Shown here piece by piece: positions 23,001 to 35,781 of a DNA stretch of 64,000 bases (position 1 is the first letter of the stretch; each line of letters begins with the position of its first letter). The DNA is taken from positions 124,001 to 188,000 of the forward strand of contig QRFJ01001022.1 in assembly GCA_006176705.1 (NCBI GenBank). Reading direction: 5' to 3'. The DNA comes from Cocos nucifera (taxonomy: Eukaryota > Streptophyta > Magnoliopsida > Arecales > Arecaceae). The position numbers and the translations under genes are program-made. Under the pieces are notes generated by a model that was not told where the DNA came from, did not search any database, and saw nothing but the letters and a program-made list of their open reading frames with translations.

Positions 23001-23883
23001 AAAATATGATTTGTTTCATCAAATGCGAGTAGGAACCATTGTGTTTCAAAAGGTTCAGTGGAAGTCGCTGTTGTCTTCCTCGTAATGTACGTGAGATTGA
23101 CATCCTGCCTTATATGAGAATGATATTTCCCATGTTGACCACAGAACAATATGGTTAGTCACAAGAATTCCTCGCATCGAAAGGACCTAGGATGAAGCAC
23201 CTTTAATTCTATCAGAATTAAGGTCTATAGAGAATAACCGAATTAGGATGCTTAGGCTTCACAAAGATGCACATAGAGGAATTACTAAAGAGGGTTTTAG
23301 ATGGAAAATCTAGAGAGGGTTGAATACCCTTTAGACATGGCATATCATCTTTTCCAAAAAGATGTGCCTCAGCACACCTGATGAGGAATAGAGATCGCAC
23401 ATGCAAGATCCCTCTATGCTTCTGCAATAGGGAAGGCCTCATGTATCGCCATGTTATACACGACCTAGATATAGCCCATGCTGCTAGTGTCACGAAGCAG
23501 ATATTCAGTCATCCAGGTGAAGAACACTGACTTCTGTGAAATTATCCTAAGTACTGAGAAGAAACTAAGGATATGTGTTGAGTCTTTAGTAACGAGAACT
23601 CCAAGTTTCAAGAATACACAAACTCAGGGACTTTATGTCTTTATATAGATCAATACGAAAGTCAAACATTCTGGCAGGGACTGTTTGTGCTGGAGGTTCC
23701 TAGCAAACAGGCCAATATCATCTCATCCGCGAGATTACCTGTGAGAAAGGTTTATGTTGAGGTCAAGAGACGTCAAACTCCGTAGATAATGTGGAAGACC
23801 TACTTACAAAGCCATTGGGCCAGCAGAAGATCGAAGGCCCACTTGAGAGATGGGACTTAGACTTGTTAGGCCAATTGGCTTAG
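20056..23883 (+). pseudogene. Copia K1 gag-pol, many frameshifts
   Basis: The start ATG corresponds to MSASNPLA of K3. Nucleotide-level matches follow K3 52247-56216 through gag, a degraded zinc knuckle near 20820, protease (WVLDSG near 20950), integrase, RT and RNase H. Single-base insertions and deletions are so frequent that no reading frame holds for more than about 100 codons. The final TAG at 23881 corresponds to K3's stop after LVANWL. It is more broken than K2 or K3 even though it is the deepest insertion, which suggests sequence error as well as decay. The 101 bases between the gap and the ATG are the end of the leader. Confidence 0.8.
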
Positions 23884-23896
23884 GACAAGTGAAGAT

Positions 23897-26118
23897 TGAT
23901 TAGTATATGTGCCCTAGAAGCCAAATTGGCTGACACTTGTAATACACTTCTAGGGGCAAAATTATAATTTTGAACTATAATTAATGAATGGGTTATCTTC
24001 TATCACACATGTGTATTTAGTGTCTGTGATACATCCTTTGAGTTAATGGTAATGATAATTCATATTTTCAAGAGTTGAAAATTTAAGACATGAATAATCA
24101 TTATTAACTCATAAACAGCTCCCGACCATAGGATCATCATGAGGATGGTGATTGATCCGGAAGGTTGGTGTACGATCGCTTCTCTTTAGTAGATGAGTCT
24201 TGAGTCTACGGTGTGGAGACACCGAAGCGAGAGTACAAGTACTCGTTAGAGAACGAGGGCACTGAGCGTGACCACCTCGAGTAGTCATTAGGAAGTCTAC
24301 CTTCTCGTCAATGACTGACTCGATGCTGCAGTAGTGTGTCTGGTTCTTTGACCTGAGATGCATCGGCAGTTCACCTTGAGGGTGTTATAGTTTGACTACA
24401 CCATTACTCGGTCTCCTAGCCATATGGAACCCTGAGGTGTATGTTGGCTATGACATGTTCATTGTAGGAACTGGATTGCATCAAGATGGGATCTATCTAC
24501 CTCGGTGGTAGAGGAGTAGCCCTATGATGATCATGAGAATCAAGTCCAGAAATCCATGGCCATGGTAGAGTGAAATAATAGAAAGAGTTTCTATTTAGAT
24601 TTTCACATTGGACTCGAATCGAATGATTACATCATATGACAGAGACTAGGGTTTGACGAGTTCACCTTAACCCTAATCTGATCGGGGCTCAAGATAGAAG
24701 AACTTAATCACACAGGTAGCTGCACCAAGAGGTTCGCATTCAGCTCTGATGGGTTGCCACCATATACTGCTAGGTGTCACTGGTGGATTTTGGGAGCAAT
24801 TAGAATGATTTAGATGATCGATCATTCTAGCTGTTCGAATCAGAAGAGTTCTGATCCATCGAAAGGAGTTTCGATGATGTCTATGATAGAGATCATGACA
24901 TATCCCATTACCAATACAGAACTGAACCTAACTGGGTCACACAAACAAGGGTTTGAATCTGGTGATCATCAATTGAACTGATCTAGTTCAATTGATCTGA
25001 ATGAGATTCAATTAGGTTCAAGGAAATCGTGCTAGCACTCGATTGAACCTAACGTTCTTCTTTTACTATCATAAATAAGTTGTCCTGACTGAGCCAAAGG
25101 AGTTTGTGCTCAATCAGAGGCCTTCATATGGTCTGACTGGAGGTTGTCCAAGTCAGAATAGGTTGTCTTATTTGTAAGACATTACCTGCCATTTTTGGTC
25201 ACCTGCCATTTCTTGTTCTTTGACTTTGGTCAAAAGTCTACCTTTGACTGGTCAAACGTTGACCATTGACCCTTTGACTTTTGACCACATGTCATGCACC
25301 TATTGGAGAGCTGGTGGGGGCCTATCCCCCTGCCAGAAGTCCTTGTTGGACAAGGACTCCACCTCCCTTTTGGATTCCAATCAGAGTTCTACTAAGAATC
25401 CAGTTTGACTGGTCTTAGGCGCCCTCTAAGGAGGAATCCAGGGGTCTCTATTCCAACCAATCAGATTTAGATCTGATTTCACAAAGGGTTGTGATTGGTT
25501 GAGAGGAAGAGGAGTTGGATCACAAGAGGTCTATAAATAAGACCCTGCGCCCAACCCTAATTCTAAGTGAATGCAATTCAATTGAGAAACCCCATGCCCC
25601 AAGGCTGCCTCTCCCCTCCTTCTCCATGCCATAGTCTCTTCTCCCCTTGCTCTCCACGTCCAAAAGAGTTTTGGACTTAGGTTGGTGCGATTCAGATCAA
25701 GGAAAGGCGATCAAAAGCAAGAAGGCTGCGCTGCTGCAAAAGGACGACTGCAGATCTTCAAAAGAGTTTTGAAGATCCTCCAGATCAGATCCAGATCTGA
25801 TTTTTGGAGGTGTGATAGAGAAGAAGAGGATCTCTAGATCCAACCCGAGTGGATACCGGTAGAGGCCAGGCGCTTGCGTGGCTAGATCCAGAACCTTCCG
25901 CTGCAATCAGGATCATCTACAGGGTAATAGGATTACCCAAATCAGGTAAATTAAATTTGATTTAATTTATCTTATTTTATTTTATTTATTAAAATAATAA
26001 GAATCAGATTTGAAATATATCAAGATCTGATTGAGATCAAGAGAAAATTTTTGAAATATATCTCTTGATCTGATCAGATCTGGACGAACCTGGATCGGGA
26101 AATCAGGATTTCCCTTCA
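23897..26118 (+). repeat. Copia K1 3' LTR
   Basis: 2222 bp. The start is slightly altered (TGATTAGTATATGTG). TATAAATA at 25532-25539 is the likely promoter. It lacks 61 bp present in the 5' LTR. K1-type markers are ACATGAATAATCATT and GAACCTTCCGCTGC. Confidence 0.9.
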
Positions 26119-26671
26119 TATTAATTACCAATTTTCAGTGATAATTGAATCATCAGTTGATCTTATAATTAATGCCTACTTTGCCTTGTTAGTGTGCATG
26201 TGCAATTAGAAGTGCTAATAGTCTTTTAATGAGCTAAGTAGGCTGCTAAAAGTTGACCAACTAATCTACTTCTTTAACTCATTACATTCATTAGCAAATA
26301 ATTCTATCTTTTATCGCTTATCCAGTCTATCTTGCTCAGGATTTTCTTCTTAACACAAAGTTTTTTTTTCCCCTAACTTATTCTACATTATCTTAAAGGA
26401 GAAAGAAAAATAAATGGTACAATAAAGGACAGGAAGGAATACACCTGATTTGGTTCAATCTGGTTCTTTGGAGCTTTGAAATTTTGCTTGAGCTTTCATT
26501 GATTTTTCTCTACAAAATTGAAAATACACACCAAAGCAGTAAAAGAGTAACAATAAATTACTAAAAATAAATGAAATAAAAAATGATCAAAACTAAAAAG
26601 AAAAGAAACAACCTATCTAGTAGTTCTGATTTATAGTCTTCAGCTTGACTTTCTTTGAGTTCTAAGTTGAA
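26119..26671 (-). other. G-B 3' non-coding region, part 2
   Basis: This is the reverse complement of G-A about 13009-13555 and starts with the second TATTA of the K1 TSD. Apart from low-complexity A/T stretches nothing else is seen. Confidence 0.85.
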
Positions 26672-29019
26672 TCAATCTGGTGCCACTTCAATTGGAATAC
26701 TTTCATGTTTGGTCGAGCCCTCTTTCAATTGGACATTGCTAGCTTTTATAGTCTCAAACCTATTTTCTATAGAATTCTCATATACTGAATTGTCAATAAT
26801 ATCAATTAGAAAATAAGTTTGATTATCATCAGGATGTTTAGTATCTTTGAAAACATTAAAAGTAACTTGTTCATCTTGGACTCTAAGAATTAATTTTTCT
26901 TGTTGAACATCTATTAAAGCTCCTCCAGTAGCTAAAAAGGGTCTCCCTAAAATAAGGGGTACATCATAATCTTCTTTCATATCAAGAACAATAAAATCAA
27001 TAGGAAAAATAAACTTGTTTACCTTTACCAAGACATCCTCCACTATACCTCTTGGATATTTGATGGATCTGTCGGCTAATTGAAGAGTAATAGTGGTAGG
27101 CTTTCGGTTCTCCTAGACCCAGCTTCTGAAAATAGAAAAAGGCATGAGATTAATACTTGCTCCTAAATCACATAAAACTTTATCAAAACTACAATCACCA
27201 ATAATGCAAGGGATAGTAAAACTCCCTGGATCTTTTAGCTTCTGTGGTAATTTATTTTGAAGTATTGCTGAGCATTCTTCATTCAAATTTATTCTCTCAT
27301 GCTCCTTCAGCTTTTTCTTATTTGTTAGGATTTCTTTGAGAAACTTGGCATACCTGGGCATTTGAGTAATAGCATCTACAAAAGGAATATTAATATGTAA
27401 ATTCTTTAAAATTTTGAAAAAGTTAGAAAATTCCTTATCTGGATGCTGTATTTGTCTCTCTGGAATGGTAGTGGCGGCACGTAGGGCTTCACATTTGGAT
27501 CGGCAAATCGTATACCTGGAGACCATCCATCTGCTGGTTGTTTTGGTGACTGACGAATTTTAGTTGATGGTTCCTTATTTGTAGTTGGCTCTTCAGTCTC
27601 TTTCTTCTGATGTGGCTCCTCCAGCTTTGTACCACTTCTTAGGGTGATAGCATTGACTTGCTCCCTTGGATTGGTCTCCGTGTTGCTGGGCAAGGATCCC
27701 TGAGGTCTCTCAGAGATTATCTTAGCCATTTGACCTATTTGCATCTCCAAGTTTCGAATTGCTGCTGCTTGGTCCTGTCTAAGTTTGGCTTCCAAATTTT
27801 TTATAGTTGCTTCTTGGTTTTGCATAAATTTGACCATCAGCTCTTCCATGTTGGACTTCTTTTCAGGTACTTGGAATCCTAGGGGTGGCTGTTGTGCTGC
27901 ATTTTGATTACTCCATGAGAAATTTGGGTGCTGCCTCCATCCTTGATTGTATGTGTTGGAGTAGGGATTGTTTTGTTGCGGCCTGAAAAAATTACCAACA
28001 TAATTAGCTATATCAGTTGCTTTAGCAAAAGGATTACCTGTCTGGCAATTGCTCATATCATGTCCTCCTCCACACAGGTCATAGGTGATGCTCTGAACAT
28101 GCATAGCTATTCCCTTCAAGTTGTTGACTTTAGCTCTAAGGGCTGCAATTTCAGCTAGTAAGGTTGGCACGCAATCTACTTCCTACATGGCTGCTAGTCT
28201 TTTTGGCATCATGCATTCTGTTTGCCACTGATAGCTATTTGATGCCATCTCATCGATCAGATCGAAGGCTTCTTCCTTCATTTTTTGATTAATTATTCCT
28301 CCTGCTGCTGCATCAATCATAGAATGATTAGTAGGAGATAAACCATTATAGAAAGTTTGTACCTGAAGCCATACGGGTAGTTGATGATGTGGACATCTCC
28401 TCAGCAATTCCTTGAAATGCTCCCAAGCCTCATATAGTGTCTCCATGTCCATCTACATAAAAGAAGTGATATCGTTGTGCATCTTGGCAGTCTTGGAAGG
28501 TGGAAAGTACTTGGCTAAGAATTTTTGGGCTAGGACATCCCAAGTTGTGATAGAACCTGCAGGAAGAGAATGAAGCCAACTCTTAGCTTTGTCCCATAAA
28601 GAGAAAGGAAAATAACCTTAATCTAATAGCATCATCCGACACCCATTAATTTTAAAAGTATCACAAAGTTCAAGAAAGTTAGAAATATGGGCATTCGGAT
28701 CATCATGCACGTGTCCACTGAATTGGATAGTTGATTGAATCATCTGGATCATCGTCGATTTTATTTCGAAGTTGTTTGCTCGTACAGGCGGTCTCCTGAT
28801 GCTCGAAGCTGCATCGGCTACAGATGGTGTGATGTAATCATTTAATGGATGATGTACTGGTCGAATAGCTTCATGCTGTCCTTCGATCACCATATCCAAT
28901 CCTAGATTGATGTCGTTAGGATCTTCAGCTGCCATGTTTCTTTCTTGTTGTAGTCTTCTAATGGTTCTTTCAATTTTTGGATCTAAAGGTAGTAAGTTAC
29001 TATGTCCAGTACGTGTCAT
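26672..29019 (-). pseudogene. G-B gag-protease polyprotein, frameshifted
   Basis: It starts at the ATG complementary to 29017-29019 (MTRTGHSNLLPLDPKIERT). Here the frame runs intact through the first 130 codons, unlike G-A. Domains as in G-A: capsid (FSGHVHDDPNAHISN, EAWEHFKELLRRCPHH), knuckle CGGGHDMSNC near 28050, linker, and protease with CDLGASINLMPFSIF near 27140 and ILGRPFLATGGALID near 26920. Frame changes near 28630, 28460, 27440 and 27110 disrupt it. No RT follows. A partner element must have supplied polymerase and integrase. Confidence 0.87.
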
Positions 29020-29113
29020 GCACTAAACAAAATTTTTTTAAAAATAATAAAAATTAAAAATAAAATTCTAAAGTAAAGCTAGGATCAAAATTTTAATATT
29101 ATTTTAGACACAA

Positions 29114-29131
29114 TCCCCAGCAATGGCATCA
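29114..29131 (-). other. Primer binding site of G-B (Asp tRNA)
   Basis: The reverse complement reads TGATGCCATTGCTGGGGA, the G-A primer site with several C-to-T or G-to-A type changes. It lies seven bases inside the LTR boundary at 29139. Confidence 0.75.
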
Positions 29132-29138
29132 AAAATCT

Positions 29139-30723
29139 TGATGCGTGCTAATCTATAGCTATGGCAAGTGCACCAGTCGATCAAGTAATAAAGTAAATGA
29201 GTAGAGTATTATCCCTAGAGGATTGAAAATAAGTACTGAAAAGCTCTTTCCTATGCTTTATTTAGAAGATCGATTTATGAGAATAAGAAATTAAAGAACA
29301 AAATAAAGAAATAATTAAAAATTTTTAAAAAAATAGAGAGAGTGTAATTATTAGGGTTTTAAACTTAAGAGCAATGTGTTACTAAGGCAATCGGTTCACC
29401 AACTCAGTCAATATAATATTTAGATTATTAGATTAATTTTATTTCATGTGACGGTGGAGTTTCCTAGTTTATTCACTACCCTTTGGTCCAGGCATAGCAA
29501 AACTATCAATATTTATTAATTATCCTTTGGTCCAGGTATAATTTAAATAAATATTAATGCATTAAGTTTTGTAAAATCCTCTAATTAAAATATGCTGCAT
29601 CCAAAGCGTACTAAAATTTTTGCATGCATATGAATTCTAATTTGATTCATAATACAAGGTATATAATCAAGAAGTAATAACATAGATGTACTTGGTCCAT
29701 AACATCTATGTTCATCAAGTCAATTAGAAGATGGCCAGTAATCTAAAAGCATTAAGATTAGATTTATACACTCCTCATGAATAAAATTTAAAATTAAAAA
29801 TAAATCATATTGAATATTGCATCAAAAGAGTGGCTACACCTTAGCCTTAGTAAAAAAAAATTTAGTTTATGATAATAAGTTCAAAACCAACAAATAAAAT
29901 AAAAAGCAATAAAAAATTAGACTATTTAATTACTGAAATTGATTATCCGTCGCTCTTGGTGTGGAGAACTTGGTGAAGAAGAAAAGAAGCTCCTTGATCA
30001 ATGTTCTAATTGTTGGAAGAAGAAAAGAAAAAAAAAATTAAAAATCCTTCCTTTTCTCTCAAAAATTTTTCTTCTCTTTCTACCTCTCTCCTCTCTTTCT
30101 CTTATTTTTCTTTTTTTTTACTATCTCCCCTCTCTCTTTTTTTCTTTTCTTCGGCAACAGACACTTTTATAAGCTGAGATGTGGATTTTCCATCAAAATC
30201 CTATTGAAAATTAGATTTGAAACTCTTAAAATAATTCAAAAAAATCCTGGATCAATTCTAATCATTGGATGTTGATCAAACGATCCAAAAATTACTCAAA
30301 AATTATTTTAAAATCCCAAATCAAGTCAAAATTTATTTGGACCCTCGGATCAGCCTTGAAGATCAAATCTAGGCCGTCAGATCGTGCATAGAAAAGCTTC
30401 TGATCTTTAGTTTAAAGTCGGAATGAATCTCAACCGTTGGATCTCGATCAAGAGCTATTGATGCCGTTCGTCAGTGCATGCGTTTCGACCGTCCGATCAA
30501 ATCCCAGTAAAATGCGCCCGTCGGATCAGACAAAATTTCCAAATTGCCCTCTGTAGACCATGCACGAGCTCGGTGTTGCATGGACCGCCGCATTCTTCAG
30601 CTAATTGGAGCATGCCTCTCCATGTGAAATCCCCAAAATGCCCTCCAAATGGTCCACCATGCACCGCAAAAAATGCTGACGTCAGCATTGCATCAGTGGA
30701 TCAGTTTGCTGGTGCACTTATCA
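29139..30723 (-). repeat. G-B 5' LTR with internal deletion
   Basis: It is collinear with the reverse of the other G LTRs from 29139 to 30716, then jumps from GGTGCA to the terminal CTTATCA. About 256 bp present at 17567-17822 are missing, with CA shared at both sides of the breakpoint. The reversed TATA box CTTTTATA is at 30164-30171. Confidence 0.88.
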
Positions 30724-30758
30724 TGTATTAAATAAAACATTGATAATCTTATTAAAAT
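30724..30758. other. Rearranged G-internal fragment at the complex's right edge
   Basis: Two blocks, TGTATTAAATAAAACATTG and ATAATCTTATT, match plus-orientation G internal sequence just upstream of the polypurine tract (about 14040-14080) but in swapped order. They sit between the G-B LTR end and the ATATG that resumes K2. Confidence 0.65.
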
Positions 30759-30763
30759 ATATG

Positions 30764-31823
30764 TTAGATCTAAAATTAAGAATTTTAAATCTAAGACATT
30801 TTCATAAAATTGGGTTTGGACTTGTGTAGCTCAATTAGGTTTAAGTGGTTGATCAAACCAAATCAAGAGTTGGTTAGATGGGATCAACAGTGCTTAAAAT
30901 TGATCAGCCTAATAGGATTAAGTCTGAGTCAAGATCGAGTCACATGAGTGATCGATCAAACTAAGACCTAATTAGGCTCAGTGGTTAGAGTCTGGATTGT
31001 AGGCTAACCCAATTGGTTCTGGCTTAACAATTTGGTATCTAAGGTGAGTTTAGCAGATATGATTGATTGGTTTTTAATTAGGAGCTACTCGACTCGAATG
31101 CATTCTTGTCGAGTTAATGGCATATCCCCTTTCACTAATCTCACTTACCTAGCCATATTTGTTGACTCAGTCCTGATCTGAGGTGGTCAATAATCCGAGC
31201 TAACCCATGCCACTATGTTAGTCATAATGGTTATGACTATGTCAAGTCTAGTTTAATGAGACCAAAATTAAATCTTCCTAAGAAAAGATTAACCATTGTA
31301 GATGTGTGGGCCCTTTTTGGGGTTGATTATTTTCAGTTGGTTATAGTAGTTTAGTTGCACCAAAAAAATGCAACCATATCTATTAGGCATTAGATGCTAC
31401 AGGCTGGAGGATTGATTGGGCTCAAAATTTTGGATATGCTGAGAGACTCAATTAAGAATTCAATCTATGTGAATGGTGGGTCTGACTTAACTAAGGAGTG
31501 GATCGATATTTCGGGCACCGTGAGATTCATGAATTAGAGATCAAGTTTGGGTGCACCATGATTAGAGAATCATTGAACAAGAGTTGTTCGCTCATTGGCT
31601 AACCCATCATCAATAACTGTTAGGTGAGCTGATGAGTCAGTTAGTGAGACCGCACCACCCACTAGAAATCATTAATCATGAAAATTTTTGCATCTCTACA
31701 GAGGAAGTGTAGAGATTCGAGAAAATAGTGAAAGCTAATTTATTTAAAAATAAAATTTTTAAATAAATTGGTCAAGTCTTAATTACAATATCTAATTAGA
31801 AACTTTGACTCTCTACAGAAAAA
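30764..31823 (+). other. Copia K2 leader, second part
   Basis: It resumes K2 leader sequence (TTAGATCTAAAATTAAG) and is collinear with K3 about 51171-52246. It is non-coding, with no additional feature seen. Confidence 0.85.
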
Positions 31824-34800
31824 ATGTCTGCGTTCAACCCACTAGCACATATCCTAAACACCCATAGACTGATCAAACTCAATTATAAAGATTGACTCCA
31901 AAACTTAAAAATTATTTTGGATTCTGAGAAGTTAACTCATGTTTTGGATTAGGATCCTTCCACCTTACCAGCTTGTCCATCTACTGAATAGAGAGCATCT
32001 CTTGAAAAATGGATGGATGAAGATAATAAGGCTAGATACTATATGTTGGGCTCGATGTCTGATGATCTTCAGCACCAACATGAAGATATTAGGACTACCC
32101 ATCAAATGTTGGCTCACCTACAAGAGATGTTTGGTGAACAGAGTCGCGTAGCTAAGTATCAAGTTGCTAAACAACTATTCAAGACTAAAATGCATGATGG
32201 CAGTCAGTCCAAGATCATTGTTTGATGATGATCAAGGATTTGGAAGAGCTTAAGAAGCTCAAAGTGAAGTTGGACTTGGATCTGCAGAATGATATGATTC
32301 TGCAATCCTTGACTGATGCATATAGGTAGTTCATCATGAACTACCATATGCATAAACTTCAAAATTTTCTGGCTGAACTTATGAACATGCTGGTCACTAT
32401 TGAGCTTTCCATGAAAGGTTCTAAAGGCTTAGTGCTTGCTATGGAATGGACTTCTTTCAAGAAAAAATCTTTTGAAAAGAAGAAGAAGTCTGTAAAAAAG
32501 CAGAAGGTGGAAAAAGGAAAGAAGAAAAAGGCAGAGCTGAAGAAGAAGACCACTGACAAAGAAAAATATTTTTATTGCAATAATGACAGCCACTAAAAGT
32601 AAAACTGCCCTACTTACCTGGCCACCCTAAAGAATAAGGAGGTAGGTCCTTCTGGAGGTATGCTCATTATTGGGTCTAACCTTATGATTTCTTCTACATC
32701 CAGTTGGGTGCTTGACTCTGGTTCTGGAGCTCATTTGTGCACTTCTATGCAGGATCTTGAGGATAGCAGGAGGCTGAGGGATGGTAACATGATCCTATAC
32801 ATCAAAAATGGAGCAAGAGTTGCTATCGTGGTCGTGGCAACATATCCTCTTCAACTATCATTTGGTATAGACTTAGTTTTAAAAGATTGTTGTTATGTGC
32901 CTGCAGCAAGCAGAAATTTGATTTCTGTTTCACGCCTAGAACTAGATGGCTATGTAATTAGTTTTCTTAAGGACCATTTTAACATTCTTTATGAAAGAAA
33001 TAAAATTGCAAGTAATTTTCTTATTAATGATCTTTACCAGTTACATATTGATGTATCTATTTTTAATATCGAGCAAAATGTGAATGCCATGAAATGACCT
33101 AGGGTTAGTTCAAATGATAGGTATCTATGGCACCTAAGACTAGGTCATATAGCAAAAGATAGGGTTAACAAATTAGAAAAAATTAGGCTATTGAGTCCGT
33201 TGATTTTTGAGTCATATCCAATTTATGAATCTTGTCTTCATGGTAAAATGACTAAGCTTCCTTTTGTAGGATATGGAGAAAGGGCCACGGATCTTCTTGC
33301 CCTAGTACATACTGATGTGTGCGGCCCATTTGATGTGCCAGCTAGAGGCAATTTTATCTACTTCATAATCTTTTTCGATGATTTATCTAGGTATGGATAT
33401 GTGTATCTTATGAGACACAAGTCTGAAGTTTTTGAAAAGTTCAAAGAATTCAGATATGAAGTAGAAAAATAAATTAAAAAATCCATTAAGGTTCTTTGAT
33501 CAGATCGAGGAGGTGAATATCTTAGTCAGGAATTTTTGGACTATCTCAAGAAAAATGGCATAATCTCTCAATGGACTTCATTTGGAATATCTCAACTCAA
33601 TGAAATTTTAGAACGAAGGAATCGGACCCTTTTAGATATGGTCTGATCGATGATGAACTTCACAGACCTTCCTGATTTTCTTTGGAGACACAGTTTGTTA
33701 ACTACAATATACCTACTGAATAGGGTTTCTTCTAAAATCGTTCCTACCACACCATATGAGATATGGCATGGTAAGAAACCAAGTCTAATTCATCTCAAAA
33801 TTTGGGATTGCCCAGCTCATATCAAAAGACAACCAGTGGACAAATTAGACTTTAGGTCCTTCAGAGCTTGATTTATAGGATATCCTAAAGAGTCATTAGG
33901 ATATTATTTCTACATTCTAGAAGATCATAATGTGGTTGTGAGTCGACATGCCATCTTTCTTGAAAAATAGTTTGTTCAAGATAGCGGCATTAGAAAGCAG
34001 ATCAAGCTCAAGGAGAAAGTCTCATAGGAGCAACAAGCTAAGGACCAAATGGAATCAAATCAGGTTAAGCTAATACAATCACTTCCTCCACCTCGTAGAT
34101 CGAAAAAGATTTTCCATCCCCTTGAGAGGTACTTAGGTACTATTTCAGAAAAAATAGAGAAAATATTCCTCGTAGGTAATGGGGTTCATGGTGATGATTC
34201 CAAAACCTATAATGAGGCAATATCGGATATCGACTCCGAGAAATGGTTAGAGGCAATGAAGTCAGAAATTGACTCGATGCACTCAAACCAAGTCTAGACC
34301 TTAGTAGATCTACCAGAAGGTATAGTACCTATTGGATGTAAATGGATCTACAAGAGAAAGATTGGTGCAGATGGGAATGTGGAGACATTCAAAGCTAGAT
34401 TAGTGGCAAAAGGTTTTAGTCGGCACGAAGGCATTGACTATCAGGATACCTTTTCGTCAATAGCCATGCTTAAATCCATTCGCACATTGCTTGTTGTTGC
34501 AGCCTATTTCTATTATGAAAGATGATAAATGGATGTGAAAATGATATTCTTAAATGGATATCTTGAAGAAGATATCTATATGGAATAGCTGCTAGGTTTC
34601 ACATCCAGTGATGCTGATCACAAGGTATGCAAGCTGCAAAGATCCATATATAGACTTAAGCAAGCATCTCGAAGCTGGAATACTCATTTCAGTGATGTAA
34701 TCAAATTATTTGGGTTCATCAAGAACGAGGAGGAATCATGTATCTTCAAAAAGGTCAGTAGAAGCGCTGTTATCTTTCTTGTATTGTACGTGGATGATAT

Positions 34801-35767
34801 CCTCCTTATTGGGAATAATATTTCCATGTTGACCATAGTTAAAATATGGTTATCCAAAGAATTCTCCATGAAAGACCTAGGAGAAGCATCCTTTATTCTA
34901 GGAATTAAGGTCATTAAAGATAGACCAAATACGATGCTAGGACTTTCACAGAATATGTACATAGTAGAAGTGCTAAAGAGGTTTAGCATAGAAAACTCTA
35001 AGAGGGGTTTGGTACCCTTCAGACATGGCATTTATCTTTCCAAAAAGATGTGCCCTAGCACACCTGAGGAAATAGAATGCATGAGCAAGATCCCTTATGC
35101 TTCAGTAATAGTGAGCCTCATGTATGCCATGTTATGTACACGACCTGATGTAGCCCTGTTGTGAGTGTCACAAGCAAATATCAGTCAAATCCAGGTGAAG
35201 AATACTGGACTTCTGTAAAATGTATCCTTAAGTACTTAAGAAGAACTAAGGATATGTTGTTGGTTTTTGGAAATGGAGAACTTCAAGTTCAGGGGTATAT
35301 AGGCTCGGATTTTATGTTCGATGTAGATAATCGAAAGTTGACATCTAGGAGTTTGTTTGTGCGTAATGGTGGTGCTGTCAGTTGGAAGAGATCCAAGCAG
35401 ATGGTGATGGCAGTTTTCACCATGAAAGTAGAATTCATCATTGCGTCAGAAGCTACGAAGGTGGCATTCTGGTACAAGAAGTTTGCCATAGAGATTGGAG
35501 TGATGCCATCAGATGTCATTCCTTTATACTGCGACAATAATGGTGCTATAGCCCTTGCTATGGAGCTGAGGTCTCACCAAAAATCTAAGCGCATCGAGCA
35601 GCGATACCACCTCATCCACGATTACCTTAAGAAGAGTTATGTCGAGGTCAAGAGAGTTGACTCCGTAGATAATGCGATGGATCCACTCACAAAGCTATTA
35701 GGCCAGTAGAAGATCGAAGCCCACATTAAGAAGATGGAACTTAAGATTTGTAGCAAATTGGCTTTAG
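31824..35767 (+). pseudogene. Copia K2 gag-pol polyprotein
   Basis: The start ATG (MSAFNPLAHILNTHRL) is homologous to K3's. Gag includes a lysine-rich stretch near 32480-32560 and a degraded knuckle near 32570. Protease: WVLDSGSGAHLCTS near 32705. Integrase: LALVHTDVCGPFD near 33300, FDDLSRYGYVYLM, and RSFRA near 33860. RT: ILYVDDILLIGNN near 34780 preceded by RLKQASRSW. RNase H: LYCDNNGAIALA near 35525 and the KRIEQRYHLI segment. Most of 32336-35155 stays in one frame but carries several in-frame stops; there are only about three frame changes. The natural stop corresponds to TAG at 35765. It would encode all enzymes for copying and integration, but is inactive as written. Confidence 0.88.
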
Positions 35768-35781
35768 GTCATGTGGGAGTT

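Larger units (their letters stand above)
18376..26118 (+). mobile_element. Copia K1, K-family retrotransposon in G-B
   Basis: It starts TGTTAGATATATGTGCCC and ends TTTCCCTTCA. A perfect TSD, TATTA, lies at 18371-18375 and 26119-26123, interrupting the G-B 3' non-coding region. It is the deepest insertion and therefore the youngest in its stack. The 5' LTR is broken by a run of 25 N, after which the sequence jumps to just before gag, so the rest of the LTR, the primer site and the leader are absent from the assembly. Gag-pol (20056-23883) and a 3' LTR (23897-26118) follow. Confidence 0.92.
15979..30723 (-). mobile_element. Gypsy G-B, inverted second copy of the gag-only element
   Basis: On the minus strand the 5' LTR is 29139-30723, the internal region is 17830-29138 and the 3' LTR is 15979-17829. 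After removing K1 and its duplicated TATTA, the internal region is about 3561 bp, nearly the same as G-A's 3575 bp. It has the same gag-protease content and the same absence of polymerase. This shows that the short form is a replicating family structure and not a chance deletion in one copy. Confidence 0.9.
8660..30758. mobile_element. Gypsy complex: two head-to-head gag-only elements in K2 leader
   Basis: Element G-A (+, 8660-15957) and element G-B (-, 15979-30723) are joined by a 21-bp spacer. ATATG flanks the whole at 8655-8659 and 30759-30763, and K2 leader sequence continues without loss on both sides. Neither single element has its own TSD. The right edge carries 35 bp of rearranged G-internal sequence (30724-30758). 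K1 is nested in G-B. Either an inverted dimer inserted once, or one insertion was later rearranged. Confidence 0.85.

Noticed and set aside
20166..23493. Several antisense frames within K1 (20200-20466, 22841-23149, 23218-23493)
   Set aside because: They overlap the degraded gag-pol of K1 and have no domain of their own.
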